Assembly (NCBI GenBank): GCA_913055965.1
Contig: CAJXKX010000005.1
Span: 1-17,710 of the forward strand
Direction of reading: 5' to 3'
Length of the DNA: 17,710 nucleotides
From: an uncultured Roseovarius sp.
GTDB taxonomy: Bacteria > Pseudomonadota > Alphaproteobacteria > Rhodobacterales > Rhodobacteraceae
Under the pieces are notes generated by a model. The model searched no databases. It had not been told where the DNA came from and was given only the letters and a program-made list of their open reading frames with translations. The position numbers were made by a program, and so were the translations under genes. Positions 1 to 6,467 of this stretch are shown here, in pieces (position 1 is the first letter of the stretch; each line of letters starts with the position of its first letter).

Positions 1-217
1 GGGCTGGGCAAGGGGCGCGGTGCTGTCCTGCATCTTGAGGCGGCAGCCGCGCGAGCCGCAATTTATTGGAGATACCCACAACAAATTGCTTTACACCTTG
101 CACGCTTGCCCGCACCATATCTTGTATGGGCGGAAGGATGCACCTCCGCTCGTAGAGCAGGCACCTAGCGTTTGGGGTGCAAAGCCACCCCCGCGCTACA
201 GCATATGAGGCGGCGCC
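1..217. promoter_or_regulatory. Upstream non-coding region / leader of the YbjN gene
   Basis: No convincing gene lies here. Positions 60-130 are clearly more AT-rich than the flanks, as expected for a promoter region, but I cannot fix -35/-10 hexamers. Nearer the YbjN start there is a possible hairpin: GGGGTG (174-179) pairs with CACCCC (186-191) across a 6-nt loop. The GGTGC at 176-180 could instead pair with GCACC at 140-144 or 161-165. On the minus strand an open frame enters from the window edge with an ATG at 33-31 (M-Q-D-S-T-A-P-L), without a clear Shine-Dalgarno. It could be the start of a divergent gene but cannot be supported from eleven codons. Confidence 0.35.
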
Positions 218-718
218 ATGGCACTTTCCGAGCACGATCTGGGTGCGGATCTCCATCCCATCGACCTGGTGGAGCATATCGCGGAGCATCACGACTGGGA
301 ATTCGACCGTATCGGGGACGATCAGATCGCCATGGCGATCGAGGGACAATGGCGCACCTATTCCATCACGCTCGCCTGGTCGGGCCATGACGAGACGCTG
401 CGCATCGTGTGCACCTTCGAGATGGAGCCGCCCGAGGATCGCCTGCCCGCGCTCTACGAGATGCTGAACCTCGTCAACGATCAGTGCTGGTCGGGCGCGT
501 TTACCTGGTGGGACGAGCAGAAGCTGATGGTGTGGCGCTACGGCCTTGTCATGGCGGGCGCGCCGGGTGCGACGGCAGAGCAGATCGATACGCTGCTGGG
601 CGCGGCGGTGATGAGCGCGGAGCGCTATTACCCGGCGTTTCAACTCGCGGTCTGGGGCGACAGCAGCCCGCGCGACGCGATGCAGGTGGCCATTGCAGAG
701 GCCTACGGTCGCGCGTAA
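218..718 (+). CDS. YbjN domain-containing protein
   Basis: A 166-residue soluble protein with no signal peptide or membrane segment. The pattern of an N-terminal helix (about 12-25), alternating strands with paired acidic residues (about 30-70), and a helical segment with Asn-Asp-Gln-Cys (about 88-95) resembles the YbjN family, whose fold is related to type III secretion chaperones. The biochemical role is unknown; in E. coli YbjN has been linked to motility and stress phenotypes. The ATG at 218 is preceded by GAGG (207-210) at 7-nt spacing, which fixes the start over in-frame alternatives. It leads a plus-strand series, with proC 44 bp downstream. Tryptophan is common for the size (WW pair near residue 97). 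Family assignment rests on recognition of the pattern, not on a search. Confidence 0.8.
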   Translation: MALSEHDLGADLHPIDLVEHIAEHHDWEFDRIGDDQIAMAIEGQWRTYSITLAWSGHDETLRIVCTFEMEPPEDRLPALYEMLNLVNDQCWSGAFTWWDEQKLMVWRYGLVMAGAPGATAEQIDTLLGAAVMSAERYYPAFQLAVWGDSSPRDAMQVAIAEAYGRA

Positions 719-762
719 CACTCGCCCCCGCGACACGAGAACACCAGACGCGGGGGATCGCC

Positions 763-1578
763 ATGACGATGGATCACGTGGCCGAAAAGGGCCTTGTTCT
801 GCTTGGCTGCGGCAAGATGGGCAGCGCCATGTTGCAGGGCTGGCTGGCGGATGGATTGCCGCCCGCCTCGGTCTGGGTGATCGACCCGAACCCGTCGGAC
901 TGGCTGCGCGGCACGGGCGTGCAGATCAATGCCGATCTGCCCGAGGCGCCCGCCATCGTGCTGGTCGCGGTCAAGCCGCAGATGATGGGCGAGGCGCTGC
1001 CGGTGCTGCGCGACCGGGGCAATGGTGCGACGCTGTTCGTCTCGGTGGCGGCGGGCACGCCGATTTCCGCATTCGAGCAGGCGCTCGGGGACCGGACCCC
1101 GATCGTGCGGGCGATGCCCAACACCCCCGCCGCCGTGGGGCGTGGGATCACCGCGATCATCGGCAATGCCCATGCCACGCCCGGGCAGCTCGATCTGGCC
1201 GAGATGCTGTTGCAGGCGGTGGGGCAGGTGGTGCGGCTCGAGGGCGAGGAGCAGATGGACGCGGTCACGGGGCTGTCGGGCTCTGGCCCGGCCTATGTGT
1301 TTCACATGATCGAATGCATGGCGCGTGCGGGCGAGGCGCAGGGGCTGGCCCCCGCGCTCGCCATGCAACTGGCGCAGGCGACGGTGGCGGGCGCGGGCGC
1401 GCTGTCCGAGGCGGCGGACGAGACGCACGCGGAGTTGCGCCGCAATGTCACGAGCCCCAACGGCACCACGCAGGCGGGGCTGGAGGTGCTGATGGACGAG
1501 GAGGCGGGCCTGCCGCCGCTGATGGTGCGGACGGTAGCTGCCGCCGCCGACCGCTCGAGGGAGTTGCGCAATGGCTGA
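763..1578 (+). CDS. proC: Pyrroline-5-carboxylate reductase
   Basis: Catalyses the last step of proline synthesis, NAD(P)H-dependent reduction of 1-pyrroline-5-carboxylate to proline, in the cytoplasm. The 271-residue length is normal for the family. The N-terminal Rossmann motif G-C-G-K-M-G is at residues 15-20. The dimerisation/active-site region has G-L-S-G-S-G-P-A-Y (170-178), and the family signature V-T-S-P-N-G-T-T-Q-A-G starts at residue 229. The ATG at 763 has GGGGGA (752-757) 5 nt upstream; a second ATG two codons later (769) would barely change the product. The frame is open far upstream, but that extension overlaps the YbjN gene and is not protein-like. The 3' end overlaps the tRNA-binding gene by 8 nt, indicating co-translation. 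Confidence 0.95.
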   Translation: MTMDHVAEKGLVLLGCGKMGSAMLQGWLADGLPPASVWVIDPNPSDWLRGTGVQINADLPEAPAIVLVAVKPQMMGEALPVLRDRGNGATLFVSVAAGTPISAFEQALGDRTPIVRAMPNTPAAVGRGITAIIGNAHATPGQLDLAEMLLQAVGQVVRLEGEEQMDAVTGLSGSGPAYVFHMIECMARAGEAQGLAPALAMQLAQATVAGAGALSEAADETHAELRRNVTSPNGTTQAGLEVLMDEEAGLPPLMVRTVAAAADRSRELRNG

Positions 1579-1909
1579 GATCACGTTCGACGATTTCCTC
1601 AAGGTCGATATAAGGGTGGGCCGCGTGACCCGCGCCGAGCCCTACCCGGAGGCGCGCAAGCCCGCGATCAAGCTCTGGGTCGATTTCGGCCCGGAACTGG
1701 GCGAGAAGAAATCGAGCGCGCAGATCACCGCGCATTACTCGCCCGAGGCGCTGATCGGGCGGCAGGTGCTGGCGGTGGTCAATTTCCCGCCGCGGCAGAT
1801 CGGCAAGTTCCGGTCCGAAGTGCTGGTGCTGGGGCTGGGCGATGCCGACGGCGAGGTGGTGCTGATCGCGCCGGACATGGATGTGCCCGAGGGCGGGAGG
1901 CTGCATTGA
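1571..1909 (+). CDS. CsaA-like tRNA-binding domain protein
   Basis: A 112-residue stand-alone OB-fold of the EMAPII/CsaA tRNA-binding family. The opening I-T-F-D-D-F-L-K-V-D-I-R-V-G-R-V (4-19) is the classic start of CsaA. The central block with the Lys pair and S-S-A-Q-I-T (47-53), the G-R-Q-V-L-A-V-V-N-F-P-P-R-Q-I-G stretch (63-78) and the terminal D-M-D-V-P-E-G-G (102-109) also match. In Bacillus CsaA binds tRNA and has chaperone-like/secretion-linked activity; in proteobacteria the role is unclear. The start overlaps the last 8 nt of proC and the stop overlaps the TTG start of the next gene, so it is the middle of a translationally coupled trio. The symbol is left blank because the function of this homologue is not established. 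Confidence 0.88.
   Translation: MAEITFDDFLKVDIRVGRVTRAEPYPEARKPAIKLWVDFGPELGEKKSSAQITAHYSPEALIGRQVLAVVNFPPRQIGKFRSEVLVLGLGDADGEVVLIAPDMDVPEGGRLH
1895..1900 (+). promoter_or_regulatory. Shine-Dalgarno fixing a TTG start
   Basis: GGGAGG lies inside the 3' end of the CsaA-like gene, 5 nt before the TTG at 1906. This strong site supports the rare TTG start of the dehydrogenase, whose stop/start overlap with the upstream gene is four bases (TTGA). Confidence 0.75.
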
Positions 1910-2862
1910 AACGGATACTGGTCACGAGGCCGATGCCCGCGCGGGTGATGGCCGAGGCGGAGGCGCATTTCGATGTCGAGATGCGCGAGGACAACACCCC
2001 GCTCAAGCCCGGGCAGATGCGCGGCGCGCTGGCGCTCTATGACGGGATCCTGCCGACGCTGGGCGACATGTTCTCGGCGGAGGTATTCGAGGAGGCGGAG
2101 GGCAGCCGCTGCCGGATCCTCGCCAATTTCGGGGTGGGCTACAACCATATCGACGTGGCCGCCGCGCGCGCCGCGGGGATCGCTGTGACCAACACGCCCG
2201 GAGCCGTGACCGATGCAACCGCCGATATCGCGCTGATGCTGATCCTGATGAGCGCGCGCCGCGCGGGCGAGGGCGAGCGGATGCTGCGCGCGGGGCGCTG
2301 GTCGGGGTGGAACCCGACGCAGATGCTGGGCACGCATGTCACCGGCAAGACGGTGGGCATCGTCGGCATGGGGCGGATCGGGCAGGCCATCGCGCGGCGC
2401 TGTCATTACGGCTTTGGCATGGAGGTGCGGTATTACAACCGCTCCGAGAAGGCCGTGGACTTTCCCGCGCGGCAGGTGGAGAGCCTCGAGGCGCTGGCGG
2501 GCGAGGTCGATTTCCTGGTGGCGGCCGTTCCCGGTGGGGCCGAGACGCGCAATATCATCGGGGCGGAGGTGCTGGCGGCGATGAAGCCCGCGGCGCATCT
2601 GGTGAACATCGCGCGCGGCGACGTGGTGGACGAGGCGGCGCTGATCGATGCGCTGCGGGAAGGCCGGATCGCGGGGGCGGGGCTCGATGTCTATGCCCGC
2701 GAGCCCGAGGTGCCCGAGGTGCTGCGCAAGATGGAGACCGTCACGCTGCTGCCGCACCTGGGCACCGCCGCGCTGGAGGTGCGCGAGGCGATGGGGCTGA
2801 TGGCGGTCGAGAACCTGCGCGCCTTCTTTGCCGGCGAGGCCCTGCCCAACCCGGTGAACTGA
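1906..2862 (+). CDS. D-isomer-specific 2-hydroxyacid dehydrogenase (D-glycerate dehydrogenase / hydroxypyruvate-glyoxylate reductase)
   Basis: A 318-residue NAD(P)-dependent dehydrogenase that probably interconverts D-glycerate and hydroxypyruvate and/or reduces glyoxylate. The substrate-domain signature F-G-V-G-Y-N-H-I-D is at 75-83. The nucleotide-binding Rossmann motif G-M-G-R-I-G is at 154-159. The catalytic residues are all present: Arg237 (N-I-A-R-G), Glu266 (A-R-E-P-E) and His284 (L-P-H-L-G-T-A). Length fits the glyoxylate/hydroxypyruvate reductase branch. It starts with TTG at 1906, supported by GGGAGG 5 nt upstream and by overlap with the preceding stop; the first residues M-K-R-I-L-V-T-R-P are typical of family N-termini, so a later ATG is unlikely. 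Exact substrate cannot be told from sequence alone. Confidence 0.9.
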   Translation: MKRILVTRPMPARVMAEAEAHFDVEMREDNTPLKPGQMRGALALYDGILPTLGDMFSAEVFEEAEGSRCRILANFGVGYNHIDVAAARAAGIAVTNTPGAVTDATADIALMLILMSARRAGEGERMLRAGRWSGWNPTQMLGTHVTGKTVGIVGMGRIGQAIARRCHYGFGMEVRYYNRSEKAVDFPARQVESLEALAGEVDFLVAAVPGGAETRNIIGAEVLAAMKPAAHLVNIARGDVVDEAALIDALREGRIAGAGLDVYAREPEVPEVLRKMETVTLLPHLGTAALEVREAMGLMAVENLRAFFAGEALPNPVN

Positions 2863-2878
2863 GGAGCGCGGGCGGGAC

Positions 2879-2959
2879 ATGGGTATTTTTGCCAAGAAGA
2901 AGCGCAACCTCGCGCCCGCGGGCGATGCCGTGCTTGACCTCGGCGCGCGGCTGCGGTGA
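2879..2959 (+). CDS. Possible 26-residue small ORF between dehydrogenase and KAS III genes
   Basis: ATG at 2879 opens a 26-codon frame (M-G-I-F-A-K-K-K-R-N-L-A-P...) ending at TGA 2957-2959. The Shine-Dalgarno is poor: GAGGAG at 2861-2866 is 12 nt away. Its 5' part coincides with an AT-rich intergenic motif (2881-2902) that I associate with non-coding 3' regions in Rhodobacteraceae, so the frame may be accidental. A GC palindrome (CGCCCGCGGGCG, 2913-2924) sits inside it. If translated it would be basic and cytoplasmic. No function can be assigned. Confidence 0.2.
   Translation: MGIFAKKKRNLAPAGDAVLDLGARLR
2881..2902 (+). repeat. AT-rich intergenic motif, copy 1
   Basis: The run GGGTATTTTTGCCAAGAA followed by a purine-rich GAAG stands out in GC-rich surroundings just after the dehydrogenase stop. 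A related version occurs at 14866-14881. From memory this resembles short intergenic elements seen repeatedly in Rhodobacteraceae genomes; that resemblance has not been checked. Confidence 0.35.
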
Positions 2960-2988
2960 TCTGGCGGGAAACCCTGGGGGAGAGGATC

Positions 2989-4110
2989 ATGGCGCAGCCC
3001 GCGATCACCGGATCGGGCGTGTTCACGCCGCCGGAGGTGATCACCAACGAAGAACTGGTGGTGGCCTACAACGCCCATGCCGAGGCGTTCAACGCCGCCC
3101 ATGCCGAGGCAATCGAAGCGGGCGAGGTGGCGGCCAAGGCGCCGTCTTCGCCCGAATTCATCCTCAATGCCTCGGGGATCGAGCGGCGGCACGTGATGGA
3201 CAAGGCGGGCGTGCTCGACCCCGAGGTGATGCACCCGATCCTGCGGGAGCGCAGCGACGACGAGCCGGGGATCATGACCGAGATCGCGCTCGAAGCCTGC
3301 GGGACCGCGCTGGCGCAGGCGGGGCGGGAGGCGGGCGAGATCGACCTGGTGATCTGCGCCGCCTCGAACCACGAGCGGCCCTATCCGGCCATCGCCATCG
3401 AGATACAGGAGGCGCTGGGCGCGGGCGGTTTCGCGTTCGACATGAACGTGGCCTGTTCCTCGGCCACCTTCGGCATACAGGCGGCGGCGGACATGATCCG
3501 GTCGGGCAGCGCCCGGCGCGCGCTGGTGGTCAGCCCCGAAATCTGCTCGGGGCACTTGGAATGGCGCGACCGGGATTGCCATTTCATCTTTGGCGACGTG
3601 TGCACGGCGCTGGTGATCGAGGCGGCAGAAGAGGCGGAGGGCGCGCATTTCCGCATCCTCTCGACCCGCTGCGCCACGAAATTCTCCAACAATATCCGCA
3701 ACAACAACGGCTTTCTGCGGCGCACGCGCCCCGGTCACATGGAGGACCGGCGCGACATGCTGTTCGTGCAGGAGGGGCGCCGCGTCTTCAAGGAGGTGCT
3801 GCCGATGGTGTCGGCGCATATCCTCGGGCACATGGAGGAAGAGGGCGTACGCGCCGAGGACCTGCGGCGGCTGTGGCTGCATCAGGCCAACAAGACGATG
3901 AACGATTTCATCGGCCGCAAGGTGATGGGCCGGGTGCCCGAGCCGCATGAGCAGCCCAACATCCTGCAGGATTATGCCAACACGTCCTCGGCGGGCTCGA
4001 TCATCGCCTTTGCGCAGTATTCCGACGATCTCGGCCCCGGCGACCGCGGGCTGATCTGCTCGTTCGGGGCGGGCTACTCGGTGGGCTCGGTTCTGGTGGA
4101 GCGGGGCTGA
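2989..4110 (+). CDS. Beta-ketoacyl-ACP synthase III (FabH-like, long form)
   Basis: A 373-residue thiolase-fold condensing enzyme that would join an acyl-CoA primer to malonyl-ACP in fatty acid (or related acyl chain) synthesis. The catalytic triad is visible: Cys156 in V-A-C-S-S-A-T, His298 in L-H-Q-A-N, and Asn331 in Y-A-N-T-S-S-A-G-S. The C-terminal G-A-G-Y-S-V-G-S loop is at 360-367. It is about 50 residues longer than E. coli FabH (317), with extra sequence near residues 28-50 and 215-260. The frame is open to a GTG at 2956, but ATG 2989 has a better ribosome site (GAGAGG ending at 2985) and begins M-A-Q-P-A-I-T-G-S-G, which directly starts the fold. It is not next to plsX or acpP, so it may be a second, specialised KAS III rather than the housekeeping FabH. 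Confidence 0.88.
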   Translation: MAQPAITGSGVFTPPEVITNEELVVAYNAHAEAFNAAHAEAIEAGEVAAKAPSSPEFILNASGIERRHVMDKAGVLDPEVMHPILRERSDDEPGIMTEIALEACGTALAQAGREAGEIDLVICAASNHERPYPAIAIEIQEALGAGGFAFDMNVACSSATFGIQAAADMIRSGSARRALVVSPEICSGHLEWRDRDCHFIFGDVCTALVIEAAEEAEGAHFRILSTRCATKFSNNIRNNNGFLRRTRPGHMEDRRDMLFVQEGRRVFKEVLPMVSAHILGHMEEEGVRAEDLRRLWLHQANKTMNDFIGRKVMGRVPEPHEQPNILQDYANTSSAGSIIAFAQYSDDLGPGDRGLICSFGAGYSVGSVLVERG

Positions 4111-4194
4111 GGCGGGCGGTTTTGAAAATGACAGCGCCGCGACCGGCGGGTAAGGAAAGAGCCGCGCCCGGCGAAGGGGTGCGGGAATCTGGGT

Positions 4195-4198
4195 GGAG
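4195..4198 (+). promoter_or_regulatory. Shine-Dalgarno deciding the start of the HTH gene
   Basis: GGAG lies 6 nt before the ATG at 4205. It overlaps the alternative GTG (4193), which itself has no well-spaced site. This favours the ATG and a 152-residue product. Confidence 0.55.
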
Positions 4199-4204
4199 CG
4201 TGTG

Positions 4205-4663
4205 ATGTCGGTTGTGGGCCGTTACCTGAAGAAGCATACCGAGGCGCTGGTCAAGGACGTGGGCATCGAGGCGGCCTGCCGCCTGACCGGCAAGTCCAAG
4301 GCGACCCTCGGACGGTATTATTCCGGGCACGAGGAACATGCCGACCGGTTCATGCCGGTGGATGCGGTGGCGGCGCTGGAGGAGGCGGCGGGCTATCCGC
4401 ATGTGACCTCGGCGCTGGCCGAACTGAAGGGGATTCACCTCAACCTGACCGAAAGCCTGCGCAACAGCGGTGAGACCGGCTCGGTCAACAGCGACGTGAT
4501 CGCGCTGTCGCAGCGCTTTGCGATGCTGATGGCGGAATACCAGACCAGCATCGAGGACGGCAGCATCTCGGTCAACGAGGCCAAGCGGCTGTTGCGCGAG
4601 ACGACGCAGTTGCAGCAGGTGCTGATCGAGATGAAGCTGCATCTCGAACAGGAGGCGCGCTGA
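4205..4663 (+). CDS. Hypothetical protein with predicted helix-turn-helix and C-terminal helical region
   Basis: A 152-residue cytoplasmic protein that I cannot place in a named family. Residues 14-41 look like a helix-turn-helix: a first helix (A-L-V-K-D-V-G), then E-A-A-C-R-L-T-G-K-S-K-A-T-L-G-R-Y-Y, in which a turn precedes a recognition helix rich in Lys/Arg/Tyr. Residues 52-75 form a second helical pair. Residues 96-150 are almost continuously helical with heptad-like leucines, suggesting a dimerising coiled coil. A DNA-binding regulator is plausible but unproven. A GTG at 4193 would add four residues (M-E-R-V). It is 94 bp after the KAS III gene and converges with the DUF1294 gene (29 bp between stops). 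Confidence 0.75.
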   Translation: MSVVGRYLKKHTEALVKDVGIEAACRLTGKSKATLGRYYSGHEEHADRFMPVDAVAALEEAAGYPHVTSALAELKGIHLNLTESLRNSGETGSVNSDVIALSQRFAMLMAEYQTSIEDGSISVNEAKRLLRETTQLQQVLIEMKLHLEQEAR

Positions 4664-4692
4664 GCCGCGCGCCCCGCGCCGCCGGGGCCCGG

Positions 4693-5022
4693 TCAGCCGA
4701 AGAGCGCCGCCGAGGCGTCGGAGAGCAGCGCCATCACCGAGGCGCGAAAGCCCGGCAGCACCAGCGCCGACAGAAAGCCGACATGCAGCACCATGATCGC
4801 GTTGAGCGAGGTGCGGAACGGCTCCTTGCGGGTCTTGTGGCGAAACACGCCCTGCCCGGTCTTGGCCCCGAAGGCACCGCCCACGAGGCACAGCGTGAGC
4901 AGCGTGCTTTCGGGCACGCGCCAGCGGCGGTGAATCGCGCATTGCTTGTCCCACCAGAACAGCCCGAAGGTGACGAGGTTGAGGGACAGCAGATAGATCA
5001 TGGCGAGTGCCAGCGGGGTCAT
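4693..5022 (-). CDS. DUF1294 family small membrane protein
   Basis: A 109-residue integral membrane protein. Hydrophobic segments are at about 5-23, 40-52 and 74-92. The hydrophilic block between them carries the DUF1294 hallmark: W-D-K (24-26), R-R-W-R-V-P-E (32-38), a G-G-A-F-G-A (48-53) turn, then F-R-H-K-T-R-K-E-P-F-R (60-70). The function of the family is unknown. It is the last gene of the minus-strand dnaX-recR series, starting 50 bp after the recR stop. The start at 5022 is preceded only by a weak AGG. It converges with the HTH gene; no obvious U-tract terminator lies in the 29-bp gap. Confidence 0.88.
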   Translation of the reverse strand: MTPLALAMIYLLSLNLVTFGLFWWDKQCAIHRRWRVPESTLLTLCLVGGAFGAKTGQGVFRHKTRKEPFRTSLNAIMVLHVGFLSALVLPGFRASVMALLSDASAALFG

Positions 5023-5072
5023 GTCGGCCTGTCGGATGGCGGTCGGGCGCGGGGCCGCAGGAGTGGGGTCTG

Positions 5073-5666
5073 TCAGAGCGATTTGCGCGCGGCCAGCGCC
5101 GCGCTGATCGTTCCGTCGTCGAGATAATCCAACTCGCCGCCGATGGGAACACCCTGCGCCAGCGATGTGAGCGTAACCTTGCCGTCAAGCTGGTCGGCGA
5201 TGTAATGCGCGGTGGTCTGCCCGTCGACGGTGGCCCCGAGCGCGAGGATCACCTCGGTCACCTCCTCTTCTGCCACGCGCGCCACAAGCTGCGGGATGCG
5301 CAGCGCCTCGGGGCCGACCTGATCGAGCGCAGAGAGCGTGCCGCCGAGCACGTGGTAGCGCCCGCGAAACGCTTGCCCGCGCTCCATCGCCCAGAGATCG
5401 GCCACGTCCTCGACCACGCAGATCTGGCCGTTGGCGCGCCTGGGCGAGGCGCATATGTCGCAGGTCCCGGTGCTGCCGATATTGCCGCAGCGCGTGCATT
5501 CGCGGGCGGTGGCGGCGACGGTCTGCATGAGATCGGCGAGCGGCGTGAGAATCAGCGCGCGCTTGCGGATCATGTGCAGCACCGCGCGCCGCGCGGAGCG
5601 CGGCCCGAGGCCGGGCAGGCGCGCCATAAGGTCGATCAGGGCGTCGATGTCGCGGGTGCTGCTCAC
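5073..5666 (-). CDS. recR: Recombination mediator protein RecR
   Basis: A 197-residue protein, the standard RecR length. RecR acts with RecF/RecO to load RecA on SSB-coated single-stranded DNA at gaps. Seen in sequence: a helix-hairpin-helix segment L-P-G-L-G-P-R-S-A-R-R (17-27); a four-cysteine zinc finger with C57, C60, C69 and C72; a Toprim domain beginning at I-C-V-V-E-D (82-87); and the C-terminal G-V-P-I-G-G-E-L-D-Y-L-D-D-G-T (about 170-184). The start codon is GTG (5666-5664) without a good Shine-Dalgarno; ATG at codon 14 would cut into the helix-hairpin-helix approach, so the GTG is preferred. It follows ebfC after an 18-bp gap, as in many bacterial dnaX-ebfC-recR operons. Confidence 0.96.
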   Translation of the reverse strand: MSSTRDIDALIDLMARLPGLGPRSARRAVLHMIRKRALILTPLADLMQTVAATARECTRCGNIGSTGTCDICASPRRANGQICVVEDVADLWAMERGQAFRGRYHVLGGTLSALDQVGPEALRIPQLVARVAEEEVTEVILALGATVDGQTTAHYIADQLDGKVTLTSLAQGVPIGGELDYLDDGTISAALAARKSL

Positions 5667-5684
5667 TCTTCGGGCCCGCGCGGC

Positions 5685-6029
5685 TCAGAACGGCAGTTTC
5701 ATGTCCTTGGGCAGGCCCATGCCCTCGGTGAGCTTGCCCATTTCCTCCTGGGCGCGGTCGCTGGCCCTGGATTGCGCGTCCTTGATCGCGGCGAGGATCA
5801 GGTCCTCGACCACCTCCTTGTCGTCGGCGTTGAAGATCGACGGGTCGATGTCGAGCGACTTCAGCTCGCCCTTGGCGGTGCAGGTGGCCTTGACCAGCCC
5901 CGCGCCGCTCTCGCCCTCGACCATGATGCTGTGCATCTCTTCCTGCAGCGCGGCCATCTTCTGCTGCATTTCCTGCGCGGCCTTCATCATCTTGGCCATG
6001 TCGCCCATCTGGCCCAAACCCTTGAACAT
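5685..6029 (-). CDS. ebfC: YbaB/EbfC family nucleoid-associated DNA-binding protein
   Basis: A 114-residue small dimeric DNA-binding protein. Homologues bind DNA in a tweezer-like dimer and act as nucleoid-associated factors. The N-terminal helix is rich in Met and Gln (M-A-K-M-M-K-A-A-Q-E-M-Q-Q-K-M, 11-25), followed by the conserved strand core with V-E-G-E-S-G-A-G-L-V (37-46) and the D-K-E-V-V-E-D-L-I segment (70-78). The start is well supported by AGGAGA (complement of 6035-6040) six nt upstream. That site overlaps the TAG stop of the preceding membrane-protein gene, so translation of the two is probably coupled. Position between dnaX and recR agrees with the usual operon. Confidence 0.95.
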   Translation of the reverse strand: MFKGLGQMGDMAKMMKAAQEMQQKMAALQEEMHSIMVEGESGAGLVKATCTAKGELKSLDIDPSIFNADDKEVVEDLILAAIKDAQSRASDRAQEEMGKLTEGMGLPKDMKLPF

Positions 6030-6038
6030 GTCGGTCTC

Positions 6039-6467
6039 CTAATCTGAGGTCTGTCGCCCGATCGGGGCGGTGTAGAGGATCGTCGCCGCACATATTGCAG
6101 TCACGACGGCGAGGAACAAGGTGGGAGAGGCGAGGCAGCCCTCGTCGAACGCGCGTTGCCGCAGGCCGCCGGGGTCGTCGCCATACCGGTGCATCACGAT
6201 GAGCGCCACCAGCCCCGACCACAGCACGGTCACGGTCAGCCCGCCCCATTGGCTGCGAAAGCGGATGGCGAGCGCGGTGGCGACCAGCAGGACGAGCGCC
6301 GGGACGGTCGAGAAATAATGCACCGTCTCTGTCCATTGGGTCGCCTCGGTGCCCGGTGTCCAGCCCGGTCGCATGGCGGCGCAGGCCTGCGCGAGGGCGG
6401 GGCCGGGCAGCAGGGCGGGCACGAGTGCCGCGAGGAGGCGGCGGGGCGTGGCGGCAGGGGCACTCAT
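6039..6467 (-). CDS. Hypothetical small membrane protein in the dnaX operon
   Basis: A 142-residue protein I do not recognise. It starts with a signal-peptide-like segment (arginines at 9-10, hydrophobic 11-24, A-L-A-Q-A near 24-28), then an exported stretch with W-T-P-G-T (36-40). Three hydrophobic segments follow at about 54-69, 76-92 and 114-132. Cysteines occur at 29, 111 and 126. Its ATG overlaps the dnaX stop in ATGA, and its TAG stop lies within the ebfC Shine-Dalgarno, so it is translationally locked into the operon although no replication or repair motif is visible. The long upstream open frame seen opposite other genes is a GC artefact; this start is set by the dnaX junction and the signal-like N-terminus. 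Confidence 0.75.
   Translation of the reverse strand: MSAPAATPRRLLAALVPALLPGPALAQACAAMRPGWTPGTEATQWTETVHYFSTVPALVLLVATALAIRFRSQWGGLTVTVLWSGLVALIVMHRYGDDPGGLRQRAFDEGCLASPTLFLAVVTAICAATILYTAPIGRQTSD

Noticed and set aside
1..33. Start of a divergent minus-strand gene at the left edge
   Set aside because: Only eleven codons are available, without a ribosome site. The frame stays open further upstream into AT-rich DNA, so neither the start nor the existence of a gene can be supported.
120..200. Possible tRNA or small structured RNA (sequence like GCTCGTAGAGCAG)
   Set aside because: The short stem-like pieces do not assemble into a cloverleaf, and no T-arm consensus or acceptor pairing is present.
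1735..3950. Long antisense and alternate frames across the dehydrogenase and KAS III genes
   Set aside because: They are His/Arg-rich shadows of clearly assigned genes, with no independent start signals.
4664..4692. Intrinsic terminator between the convergent HTH and DUF1294 genes
   Set aside because: The gap is GC-rich with partly self-complementary runs, but the best stem leaves a one-base loop and there is no T-tract.
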